DNA of 8,372 nucleotides from Victivallales bacterium Lenti_02 (GTDB lineage: Bacteria > Verrucomicrobiota > Lentisphaeria > Oligosphaerales > Lenti-02): contig LVAZ01000364.1 in NCBI GenBank assembly GCA_001603055.1, positions 221 through 8,592 on the forward strand, written 5' to 3'. This document shows positions 1 through 6,710 of this stretch, one piece after another. Numbering within the stretch: position 1 is the first letter of the stretch; every line of letters starts with the position of its first letter. Below the pieces are notes generated by a model. That model saw only the letters and a program-made list of their open reading frames with translations. It searched no databases and was not told the origin of the DNA. The position numbers and the translations under genes were made by a program.

Positions 1-4
1 CCCC

Positions 5-44
5 CCCCGCCTCTCCCGACGTTCCGGGAGAGGCGGGGTTTTTT
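5..44 (+). terminator. Rho-independent terminator of an upstream gene
   Basis: A perfect 14-bp GC-rich stem (5-18 pairs with 25-38) closes a 6-nt loop (acgttc) and is followed at once by six T residues (39-44). This is the standard form of an intrinsic terminator on the + strand. No A-tract precedes the left arm, so it should work in one direction only. It implies a + strand gene ending just before the window and insulates the efflux operon from it. Confidence 0.93.
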
Positions 45-54
45 CTCCCCCCGT

Positions 55-84
55 TTGCAAAAACACCGGTGTCAGCCATATTGT
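55..84 (+). promoter_or_regulatory. Putative sigma70-type promoter of the tetR-efflux operon
   Basis: TTGCAA (55-60) matches the -35 consensus at four of six positions. TATTGT (79-84), 18 nt downstream, matches the -10 consensus at four of six. This is the only AT-rich stretch between the terminator and the first gene, so a promoter must lie about here. The spacer contains a perfect 10-bp palindrome, ACACCGGTGT (63-72), and the -10 box runs into the larger palindrome at 81-100. The exact boxes are inferred from weak matches. Confidence 0.45.
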
Positions 85-100
85 GAATATATGTTCACAA
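81..100. promoter_or_regulatory. Probable TetR operator (20-bp palindrome)
   Basis: The arms TTGTGAA (81-87) and TTCACAA (94-100) are perfect inverted repeats around a 6-nt centre (tatatg). Counting the centre, 9 of 10 half-site positions pair. TetR-family dimers typically bind palindromes of this length next to their own gene. The site overlaps the likely -10 box and lies 14 nt before the chosen tetR start, where a bound repressor would block transcription of tetR and the genes behind it. Binding by this particular protein is inferred from position. Confidence 0.7.
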
Positions 101-105
101 AAGGA
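101..105 (+). promoter_or_regulatory. Ribosome binding site that fixes the tetR start
   Basis: AAGGA lies 9 nt before the ATG at 115. The upstream in-frame alternatives (TTG at 55, ATG at 91) have no comparable site and would place the operator palindrome inside the coding region. Confidence 0.7.
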
Positions 106-114
106 TGCGGCAGC

Positions 115-738
115 ATGGCAAAGCGCGAGCGGGCGGCAAAGCAGCGGAGCGAAGTGCGGCAGGAGCAGTTGGTTCAGGCGGCCTTGTCTCTGCTCGCGCA
201 GGACGGTCCCCGGGCGGTGACGATTGCGGAGGTGGCCCGCCGGGTGGCGCTGGTGCCGTCGGGGGTCTACCGGCATTTCCGGAACAAGGATGAACTGCTC
301 GATGCCGTGCTGGCATTCATGGGGCGGCGGCTGGTGGCGAACGCCGAGGCGGTCTGCCGGGAGACGGCGGACGCGGCGGAGCGGCTGCGGCTGCTCCATC
401 TCCGGCATCTGCGGATGATCCAGGAGAATCCGGGCATTCTCCGGCTGGTTTTTTCCGACGAGGTCTGCGGGGGCAGTCCCGCGCGGCGCCACGCCCTGCG
501 CCGGATGCAGGAGGCGTACCTGGAGCAGGTGGCGGCCATGGTCCAGCAGGGACAGACCGAAGGGATTCTGCGGCAGGGCGTGTCCCCGCGCGGTGCCGCC
601 CTGCTTTTTCTGGGACTCATCCAGCCGGCGGCGATTCTCTGGCATCTCAGCGACGGGGAGATCGACTTGCAGACGGAAGGAGAGCGCTGCTGGTCGCTGT
701 TCCATCTGGCCATCCGAAACCAGGCTGCGGAGGCATAG
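115..738 (+). CDS. TetR/AcrR-family transcriptional repressor
   Basis: This 207-aa protein (counting from the ATG at 115) has the size and shape of a TetR-family regulator. A basic N-terminus leads into a three-helix DNA-binding domain (about residues 14-60). The helix-turn-helix is near 35-54, TIAEVARRVALVPSGVYRHF, followed by the family-typical N-K-D-E-L-L stretch at 58-62. Residues from about 65 on form the all-helical ligand-binding and dimerisation domain, which is poorly conserved in this family and gives no clue to the ligand. The palindrome at 81-100 just upstream is the likely operator, so the protein probably represses itself and the efflux genes, which begin 3 nt after its stop. 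An inducing toxic compound would relieve repression. Codons here favour G in the third position (many GCG alanines), whereas the downstream genes favour C. The family call is secure; the regulated set is inferred. Confidence 0.93.
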   Translation: MAKRERAAKQRSEVRQEQLVQAALSLLAQDGPRAVTIAEVARRVALVPSGVYRHFRNKDELLDAVLAFMGRRLVANAEAVCRETADAAERLRLLHLRHLRMIQENPGILRLVFSDEVCGGSPARRHALRRMQEAYLEQVAAMVQQGQTEGILRQGVSPRGAALLFLGLIQPAAILWHLSDGEIDLQTEGERCWSLFHLAIRNQAAEA

Positions 739-741
739 ACG

Positions 742-2127
742 ATGAGTGGAAACCGAATTCCCATGCGCCTCAAACGACTGCTGCTGTTCGCCCTGCCGGT
801 TCTCGCCGGCCTTGCCCTGCTGGCGGGCTTGAAGCGGAACCGCCCGGACGCGGCCCGCACCGCTCCGGCGGAAACGCGGGTGTCGGCCCGGATCATCACC
901 GTCGCGCCAGCGGCGGTGGTGCCGCAGGCCAGCGGCTACGGGACGGCCATGCCCGCCCGCGTCTGGGAAGCCGTGGCCGAGGTGGCCGGCAAGGTGAAGG
1001 TCATCCATCCCCGCCTCAAGCGCGGCGCGCTGCTCCCCGCCGGCACGGTGGTGGCGGAAATCGACCCTAGCGAATACAAACTGCAAGTCGCCCAACTGGC
1101 CGCCCAGACCGAGGCTCTGGCCGCCCAGATCGACGAACTGAAGACGCGCGCGGAGCTGGACCGGGCCATCTGGGAGACGGAACAGCAGGCCCAGCGCCTG
1201 AAGGAACGGGAACTGGAACGCCAGCGGAGCCTGTGGCAGCAGGGCGTCATCCCCGAGGCCGAATTCGAACGCACGGAACGGGACACCCTGGCCCAGAAGC
1301 TGAAGACCCAGGCCGCCGCCCGCACGGTGGAACTGGTCCCGGCCCAGTTGCGGGTGCTCGAAGCCCGCCTCGCCCAGGGACAGGCCCAGCTCGACGAGGC
1401 GCGTACCCGGCTCGAACACACCCGCATCGCGACGCCCTTCGAGGGCCGGGTTGCGGCCGTGCATTTCGAGCAGGGCCAATTCGTCTCCCGCGGCCAGGTG
1501 CTGGCGGTGCTGGACGACATCGCCCTGGCCGAGGTGCGGGCGCAGTTCTCCGTCGACGACCTGCGCCGGGTGGTCGGCGGCAGCAGCGCCACCTCTTTCC
1601 TCGATCAGGCGCGCAAGGATAATTTGGGCATTGGCCTCGACATCGCCGTCCGGGTCCGCCATCGTTCCGGTAACTTCGCGACTGCCTGGGAGGGCCGGTT
1701 CGCCCGCCTGGGCGACGAGGCAGATCCGGCCACCCGGACCATCGAGGTGATCGTGGAAGTGCCGCAGACCTACGAGCAGGCCCAGCCGGGGCTCCGCCCG
1801 CCCCTGTTCAAGGGCATGCACTGCCAAGTGGAACTGGCCGGCAAACCCCTGCCCGGCCGGATTCCCGTCCCGCGCCACGCGGTCCGCGCCGACGGGAACG
1901 TGCTGGTGCTGGACGGGGACAGCCGCCTCCGCCTGCGACCGGTGCGGATCGCCTGGCAGCAGGGGGATATGGCGGTGCTGGACGGGGGCATCGAACCCGG
2001 CGAGACGCTGGTGGTGTCGGACATCGTCCCCGCCATCGAGGGCATGCTGGTCGAACCCGTGGCCGACGAGGCGCTCGCGGCGCGGCTGCTCGCCGAGGCG
2101 ACCGGGAAGGGGGAAGCCGATGATTGA
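742..2127 (+). CDS. RND efflux periplasmic adaptor subunit (HlyD/MFP family)
   Basis: This 461-aa adaptor links an inner-membrane RND pump to an outer-membrane channel. Residues about 9-30 form one hydrophobic N-terminal anchor with no lipobox cysteine, so it is probably a membrane-anchored periplasmic protein rather than a lipoprotein. The first half of the lipoyl domain is at about 74-108 and the second at about 229-260 (TPFEGRVAAV, then GQFVSRGQVLAVLDD). Between them a long alpha-helical coiled-coil hairpin spans about 110-228, rich in Ala, Gln, Glu and Arg. The beta-barrel and membrane-proximal domains follow (about 262-445). At the hairpin tip, R160 and L164 fit the Arg-Leu-Ser motif that contacts TolC-type channels in AcrA-like adaptors, but the serine position is P171. 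GGAGG (729-733) sits 8 nt before the ATG. The gene ends in an 8-nt overlap with the pump gene, which indicates translational coupling. Confidence 0.94.
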   Translation: MSGNRIPMRLKRLLLFALPVLAGLALLAGLKRNRPDAARTAPAETRVSARIITVAPAAVVPQASGYGTAMPARVWEAVAEVAGKVKVIHPRLKRGALLPAGTVVAEIDPSEYKLQVAQLAAQTEALAAQIDELKTRAELDRAIWETEQQAQRLKERELERQRSLWQQGVIPEAEFERTERDTLAQKLKTQAAARTVELVPAQLRVLEARLAQGQAQLDEARTRLEHTRIATPFEGRVAAVHFEQGQFVSRGQVLAVLDDIALAEVRAQFSVDDLRRVVGGSSATSFLDQARKDNLGIGLDIAVRVRHRSGNFATAWEGRFARLGDEADPATRTIEVIVEVPQTYEQAQPGLRPPLFKGMHCQVELAGKPLPGRIPVPRHAVRADGNVLVLDGDSRLRLRPVRIAWQQGDMAVLDGGIEPGETLVVSDIVPAIEGMLVEPVADEALAARLLAEATGKGEADD

Positions 2128-5100
2128 GTTCTTCGCCCGCCATCCCACGGCCGCCAATCTGCTCATGCTGCTCTTCCTGGTGGCGGGACTCTTCGCCCTG
2201 CCCACCATGCGGATGGAAACCTTCCCCGAATTCCGGCCCGACGAGGTCGAGGTCCGCGTGGTCTACCCCGGCGCCGCCGCCGACGAGGTCGAAAACGCCA
2301 TCTGCGGACGCCTGGAACGGGCGCTGGACGCCGTCAACCATGTCGCCGAGGTCCGCACCGAGGCGCGGGAGGGCCTCGCCATCCTCGTCGCCGAACTGCG
2401 CCAGGGCCACGACGCCAACGTCTTCCTCCAGGAAATCGCCGCCGAAGTGGACGCCATCGACGACTTGCCAGCCGAGGCTGAGCGCCCTGTCGTGCGCCGC
2501 TTGCGCCTGCGCGAGCCGGTGGTGGCGGTCGCCGTCACCGGCGACCTGCCCCCGGCGGACCTGCGCTGGTACGCGGTCCAACTGCGCGACCGGCTGAAGG
2601 CGGTGCCGGGGGTCAACCAGGTGGAAGTGGAGGGCTTTGCCGAACGCCAGTTCCGCATCGGCGTTCCCGTCCGCGAACTGAGACGCCACGGGCTGGCCGC
2701 GAACGACATCGCCGAAGCCATCCGCCGCCAGAGCGTCGACCTCCCCTCAGGCACCCTCGAAGCCCGCGAGCGGGAGGCGCTGATCCGCTTCGCCGACGAA
2801 CGCCGCTCGGTGCGCGAGCTGGAAGACCTGATCGTGGTCGCCGGCCGGACCGGGGCGGAAATCCGCCTGGGCGACCTGGCGGAAATCACCGAGACCTTCG
2901 CCTTCGCCGAGGAGAAAGTCCTCTTCGACGGCCGCCGCGCCGCCATTCTCCGGGTCACCAAATCCCGGACCGACGACGCCCTGCGGATTTTCGACGCGGT
3001 GCGGCGCTTCGTGGCGCGGGAACAGGCCGCCGCCCCGCCGGGCGTGACCCTGACCCTCTCCGAGGACGTCACCTCGATTGTGCGCGACCGGCTGGGCCTG
3101 CTGGTGACCAACGGCTGGCAGGGGCTGCTGCTGGTTTTCCTCACCATGTGGCTGTTCTTCAATTTCCGGCTTTCCTTCTGGGTCGCGCTGGGCCTGCCGG
3201 TTTCCTTTCTGGGCGCCTTCTTCCTCATGGCCCTGCTCGGCTACACCATCAACATGATCACCACCGTGGCCCTGCTGGTGACCCTGGGCCTGCTCATGGA
3301 CGACGCCATCGTCATCGCGGAAAACGTGGCCAACCACCTGAACCAGGGCAAAAAGCCCCTCCGCGCGACCATCGACGGCGTGGCCGAGGTGCGCAACGGC
3401 GTGTTTTCCTCCTTCCTCACCACGGCGGCGGTCTTCGGCCCCATCTCCTTCCTGGCCGGGGCCATCGGGCAGGTGCTCAAGGTGCTGCCCGTGGTGCTGC
3501 TGATGGTCCTGCTGGTCAGCCTGGCCGAGGCCTTCCTGATTCTGCCCAACCACCTGTCCCACTCGCTGCACGCTCCCGAGTCCGGCGGGCGCAAGGGTCT
3601 GCGCCGTCGGCTCGACACCGCGCTCGACTGGCTGCGCGAGACCGTGCTGGGTCGGCTGGTGGACCGGACCGTGCGCTGGCGCTACGCCGTCTGCGGCCTC
3701 ACCCTTGCCGCCGTCCTCGCCGCCGTCGGCATGCTCGCGGGCGGCATCCTCAAATTCCAGCCCTTCCCCGAGATCGACGGGGATGTGGCCGAGGCCCGCA
3801 TTCTGCTCCCTCAGGGGACTCCCCTGGCGCGCACCGAACAAACTGTGGAGCAGGTGCTGGCCGCGCTGGCCAGGACCAACGCGGCCCTCAGCCCCCGCCA
3901 GCCGGACGGCCAGCCCTTCGTCCAGCATGTCCAGGTGCGCTACAACGCCAACGCCGACGCCCGCGAGACCGGCCCCCATGTGGCCACCGTCGTCGCCGAC
4001 CTCCGCCCGGCGGAGCAGCGCACTGGACGGCTCGAGGACTTCTTCGACCTCTGGCGCCGCGAAATGGGGCCGCTGCCGGACACCATCCATGTCGGCTTGG
4101 CGGAACCATCCTTCGGCCCGGCCGGCCGCCCCTTCGAAATCCGCCTGCAAGGCCACGACCTCGACCGGCTCAAGCAGGCGGCGGGGGGGCTGGTCCGGCA
4201 ACTGGAAGGCTACCGGGGGGTGGTCGACGCCACCGACGACCTGCGCCCCGGAAAACCGGAACTGCGCGTCCGCCTGCGGCCCGGCGCGACCGCGCTCGGC
4301 ATCTCCTCCCGCACCATCGCCGAACAGTTGCGCGCGGCCTTCGGCGGTCTCACTGCCGCCGAATTCCAGATCGGCTCCGAAGCCTACGAGGTGGAGGTGC
4401 GCCTCGCCCATAACGACCGCAGCAGCCTGGCGGCGCTGGACGATTTCCACGTCCGCGCCCCGAACGGCGCGATGGTGCCGCTCAAACAGGTCGCCATCGT
4501 CGAGCCCGCCCGCGGCTGGGCCCGCATCGCCCGCGTGGACGGACGGCGCACCGTGACCGTCCAGGCGGACATCCACACCGGCCTGGGCAACGCCGCCGAA
4601 ATCCTCCGCGACCTGTCCCGGCAGACCGTGCCTGAACTGCGCCGCGAGTTCCCGGAAATCGACGTGTCCTTCGTGGGGCAGGCCAGGGAAACCCGTCTGG
4701 CCCGTCCCTCCCTGCTGCGCGGCTTCGCCATCGGCCTGATCGGCGTCTTCGTCATCCTCAGCTACCAGTTCCGGAGCTACCTCCAGCCGCTGGTCGTCAT
4801 GCTGGCCATCCCCGGCGCGTTCATCGGCGTCGTCGTCGGGCATCTGGCGATGGGGCTGCCCATGTCCATGCCGAGCGCCATGGGCTTCGCCTCCCTCGCC
4901 GGGGTGGTGGTGAACGACTCGATCCTGCTGGTCGAATTCGTCCGTTTCCGCCTGCGCGAGGGCCAGACGGTCGCCGTCGCCGCCGCCACCGCCAGCCGGG
5001 AGCGCATGCGCGCCGTCCTGCTCACCTCCCTCACCACCATCGCCGGGCTCCTCCCCCTGCTCACCGAATCGAGCCTGCAAGCCCAGGTGCTCATTCCCCT

Positions 5101-5227
5101 CGCAACGAGTATTGTATTCGGATTGACCGCTTCCACCCTGCTCGTCCTGCTCGTGCTCCCCGCCGCCATCGCCATTCTCGGCGATCTCGGCCTGCTGCAC
5201 GCCGAGGCGGACGCGGCCAAAGAGTAG
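2120..5227 (+). CDS. RND-family efflux pump, inner-membrane permease subunit
   Basis: At 1035 aa this is a full-length AcrB-type (HAE-like) RND transporter that would use the proton gradient to export substrates from the periplasm or membrane. TM1 (about 11-29) is followed by a large periplasmic porter loop. TM2-TM6 lie at about 332-475 and TM7 at about 522-544, then comes the second porter loop, then TM8-TM12 at about 867-1020. TM4 carries the paired aspartates of the proton relay (D394, D395 in GLLMDDAIVIAENV). R962 and T969 align with AcrB R971 and T978. The TM10 lysine (AcrB K940) is missing: GVVVNDSILLVEF has N932-D933 there. The second periplasmic loop opens with the usual GPAGRPFEIRL. 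The start ATG at 2120 follows GGGGGA (2109-2114) and overlaps the adaptor stop. No outer-membrane factor gene is nearby, so a shared TolC-like channel is implied. Substrate cannot be deduced; drugs, biocides or organic compounds are all possible. Confidence 0.95.
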   Translation: MIEFFARHPTAANLLMLLFLVAGLFALPTMRMETFPEFRPDEVEVRVVYPGAAADEVENAICGRLERALDAVNHVAEVRTEAREGLAILVAELRQGHDANVFLQEIAAEVDAIDDLPAEAERPVVRRLRLREPVVAVAVTGDLPPADLRWYAVQLRDRLKAVPGVNQVEVEGFAERQFRIGVPVRELRRHGLAANDIAEAIRRQSVDLPSGTLEAREREALIRFADERRSVRELEDLIVVAGRTGAEIRLGDLAEITETFAFAEEKVLFDGRRAAILRVTKSRTDDALRIFDAVRRFVAREQAAAPPGVTLTLSEDVTSIVRDRLGLLVTNGWQGLLLVFLTMWLFFNFRLSFWVALGLPVSFLGAFFLMALLGYTINMITTVALLVTLGLLMDDAIVIAENVANHLNQGKKPLRATIDGVAEVRNGVFSSFLTTAAVFGPISFLAGAIGQVLKVLPVVLLMVLLVSLAEAFLILPNHLSHSLHAPESGGRKGLRRRLDTALDWLRETVLGRLVDRTVRWRYAVCGLTLAAVLAAVGMLAGGILKFQPFPEIDGDVAEARILLPQGTPLARTEQTVEQVLAALARTNAALSPRQPDGQPFVQHVQVRYNANADARETGPHVATVVADLRPAEQRTGRLEDFFDLWRREMGPLPDTIHVGLAEPSFGPAGRPFEIRLQGHDLDRLKQAAGGLVRQLEGYRGVVDATDDLRPGKPELRVRLRPGATALGISSRTIAEQLRAAFGGLTAAEFQIGSEAYEVEVRLAHNDRSSLAALDDFHVRAPNGAMVPLKQVAIVEPARGWARIARVDGRRTVTVQADIHTGLGNAAEILRDLSRQTVPELRREFPEIDVSFVGQARETRLARPSLLRGFAIGLIGVFVILSYQFRSYLQPLVVMLAIPGAFIGVVVGHLAMGLPMSMPSAMGFASLAGVVVNDSILLVEFVRFRLREGQTVAVAAATASRERMRAVLLTSLTTIAGLLPLLTESSLQAQVLIPLATSIVFGLTASTLLVLLVLPAAIAILGDLGLLHAEADAAKE

Positions 5228-5252
5228 TCCAACAGCAACAGGAGAAACCGCC

Positions 5253-6437
5253 ATGCACGCACGGGAAATCCGCCAGGGCATCCAGCTCATCGCCACGGTC
5301 CACTGGGAACGGCGGCTGTTCGACTCCCTCATCCCCCTGCCCGACGGCACCAGCTACAACGCCTATCTCGTCAAAGGCTCCCAGGCAACCGCCCTGCTCG
5401 ACACCACCGACCCCGTCCTGCAGGAGGAACTCCTGCGCGAGCTGGACACCCTCGACCGCCTCGACTATCTGGTCTCCCACCACTCCGAACAGGACCACGC
5501 CGGCACGATTCCGGCCGTCCTCGCCCGCTTCCCCGAAGCCATCCTGGTGTGCAGCACCAAGGCCAAGGACCTCCTGGAAACCCACCTCCACATCGCCCCC
5601 GAACGCATCCGCACCGTCGCGGACGGGGAAACCATCTCCCTGGGGGACAAGACCCTGCACTTCCTCCACACCCCCTGGGTCCACTGGCCCGAAACCATGA
5701 CCACCTGGGTGCCGGAAGCCAAATGCCTCTTCTCCTGCGACTTCCTCGGCTCCCACCTGGCCACCAGCGAGGTCTTCATCGCCGACAAGGCCCGCGTCCA
5801 CGAGGCCGCCAAACGCTACTTCGCCGAAATCATGATGCCCTTCCGCAACGTTGTCCGCAAGAACCTCGACAAGATATCCGCCTGCGACTTCGACCTCGTC
5901 TGCCCCAGCCACGGCCCCGTCCACGACCACCCCGCCTTCATCATCGACGCCTACCGCGACTGGGTCTCTCCGCAGATGCGCAACGAGGTGGTCATCCCCT
6001 ACGTCAGCATGCACGGCAGCACCGAGCGCATGGTCAAGCACCTCATCGACGCCCTGGCCCGCCACGGCGTCGCCGTCGCGGCCTTCGACCTGGCCGTCAC
6101 CGACATCGGCAAGCTCGCCATCGCCCTGGTGGACGCCGCCACCCTCGTCGTCGGCACTCCCACCGTCCACGTCGGCCCCCATCCGGCGGTCTACTACGCC
6201 GCCCATCTGGCGAACCTCCTCCGGCCCAAGCTCAAATACGCCGCCATCGTCGGTTCCTACGGCTGGAGCAGCAAGGCCATCGAGCAGATTGCCGGCCTGA
6301 TTCCCAACCTCAAGGTGGACGTTCTCGGCACCGTCCTGCAAAAGGGCCTCCCCACCGCCGACACCTACGCCCAGCTCGACCAGCTCGCCGCCGCCATCGC
6401 CCAGGCCCACAAAAACGACCCGGAGGTAAACGCCTAG
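5253..6437 (+). CDS. A-type flavodiiron protein (FprA/ROO family O2 or NO reductase)
   Basis: This 394-aa cytoplasmic enzyme reduces O2 to water and/or NO to N2O, protecting anaerobic metabolism from oxidative and nitrosative stress. The N-terminal metallo-beta-lactamase-like domain (about 1-240) holds all expected di-iron ligands: H77, E79 and D81 in the H-x-E-x-D-H motif (HSEQDHAG), H144 in TPWVHWPETM, bridging D163 in FSCDFLGSH, and H220 in CPSHGPV. The spacing H77-H144-D163 equals that of Desulfovibrio gigas ROO (79-146-165). The C-terminal flavodoxin domain (about 245-394) binds FMN, with the phosphate loop near 253-260 (MHGSTERM) and the GSYGWSS stretch at 334-340. No rubredoxin or reductase domain is fused, so this is the minimal class A form, needing a separate electron donor such as rubredoxin. 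AGGAG (5240-5244) lies 8 nt before the ATG. Only 25 nt separate it from the pump stop, with no terminator between, so it is probably part of the TetR-controlled transcript. O2 versus NO preference cannot be read from the sequence. Confidence 0.95.
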   Translation: MHAREIRQGIQLIATVHWERRLFDSLIPLPDGTSYNAYLVKGSQATALLDTTDPVLQEELLRELDTLDRLDYLVSHHSEQDHAGTIPAVLARFPEAILVCSTKAKDLLETHLHIAPERIRTVADGETISLGDKTLHFLHTPWVHWPETMTTWVPEAKCLFSCDFLGSHLATSEVFIADKARVHEAAKRYFAEIMMPFRNVVRKNLDKISACDFDLVCPSHGPVHDHPAFIIDAYRDWVSPQMRNEVVIPYVSMHGSTERMVKHLIDALARHGVAVAAFDLAVTDIGKLAIALVDAATLVVGTPTVHVGPHPAVYYAAHLANLLRPKLKYAAIVGSYGWSSKAIEQIAGLIPNLKVDVLGTVLQKGLPTADTYAQLDQLAAAIAQAHKNDPEVNA

Positions 6438-6550
6438 CCCCGGCTCGAAGGCGGCGCCTGCGCGTCGAGCTGCCGCCCCACCAGATGATTGCACACGTTC
6501 AGCAGCGCCAGCGCGCCGTTCGCGGCCAGCATGGACGGCAACGCCTCGGC
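6434..6550 (-). pseudogene. Possible C-terminal remnant of a four-helix-bundle protein
   Basis: Read on the - strand, this stretch gives about 38 codons ending in TAG at 6434-6436. The core MLAANGALALLNVCNHLVGR followed by QLDAQA resembles the helix of the suffix domain found at the C-terminus of some four-helix-bundle (23S rRNA intervening-sequence protein type) proteins, which have AAN-x-L-x-L and LL-x-RQL patterns. The usual continuation with a GGF-type motif is absent; the frame ends in PPSSRG. Upstream the frame stays open only to about 6610, with no helix-bundle body and no ribosome binding site. If real, it is a degraded relic left after an internal deletion. The match is from memory of the family pattern and is short, so chance in GC-rich DNA is possible. 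Confidence 0.3.
6441..6472 (+). other. GC-rich hairpin just after the flavodiiron stop
   Basis: GCTCGA (6443-6448) pairs with TCGAGC (6465-6470), and inside it AGGC (6449-6452) pairs with GCCT (6456-6459) around a 3-nt loop, with a 5-nt bulge on one side. Outer pairs C6441-G6472 and G6442-U6471 extend it. It begins 3 nt after the flavodiiron stop but has no T-tract, so it is not a standard terminator. It could protect the mRNA 3' end, or be a by-product of the remnant coding sequence on the other strand. Confidence 0.3.
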
Positions 6551-6562
6551 AGGCCCGGCCCC

Positions 6563-6611
6563 ACACGGACGCCAAGACCAGATGTCTGTGTTCGTCCGCG
6601 TTTTTCTTCTT
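6563..6611 (+). terminator. Likely rho-independent terminator of the efflux-flavodiiron operon
   Basis: CGGACG (6566-6571) pairs with CGTCCG (6593-6598), extended past one mismatch by AC (6563-6564) with GT (6600-6601). Within the loop, AGAC (6575-6578) pairs with GTCT (6584-6587). The outer stem runs directly into TTTTT-C-TT-C-TT (6601-6611). The position, about 125 nt after the flavodiiron stop and before the convergent TIM-barrel gene, suits the end of the operon. The stem is less compact than that of the terminator at 5-44, so strength is uncertain. Confidence 0.5.
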
Positions 6612-6710
6612 CATATTCCGGAAACGGAACATCACCACAGCCTCACCGCCATAGACCCCGTATCCCTCACCCGCAACTCCAGAATATCCGGCGGAAGAAC
6701 GGAGCGGGAT

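Noticed and set aside
55..114. N-terminal extension of the TetR protein from TTG at 55 or ATG at 91
   Set aside because: Neither has a ribosome binding site, both would run through the promoter and operator palindrome, and the residues are unlike a TetR N-terminus. The ATG at 115 has AAGGA 9 nt upstream and starts a normal MAKRER-type N-terminus.
2747..5350. 867-codon open frame on the - strand opposite the RND pump
   Set aside because: It lies wholly opposite a clear RND gene and has a low-complexity Gly/Glu/Asp/Gln/His-rich composition. This is the usual product of reading the complement of a GC-rich gene with strongly biased third bases.
6616..6629. TTCCG-GAAA-CGGAA mini-hairpin
   Set aside because: It has a 5-bp stem with a GNRA-type loop but no T-tract and no gene that it would clearly serve. 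It is too short to call.
5091..6638. 515-codon open frame on the - strand opposite the flavodiiron gene
   Set aside because: It has a Gly/Val/Asp-rich composition with no recognisable domain and mirrors the coding frame of a well-supported enzyme. Only the 6434-6612 portion, in another frame, is kept as a possible relic.
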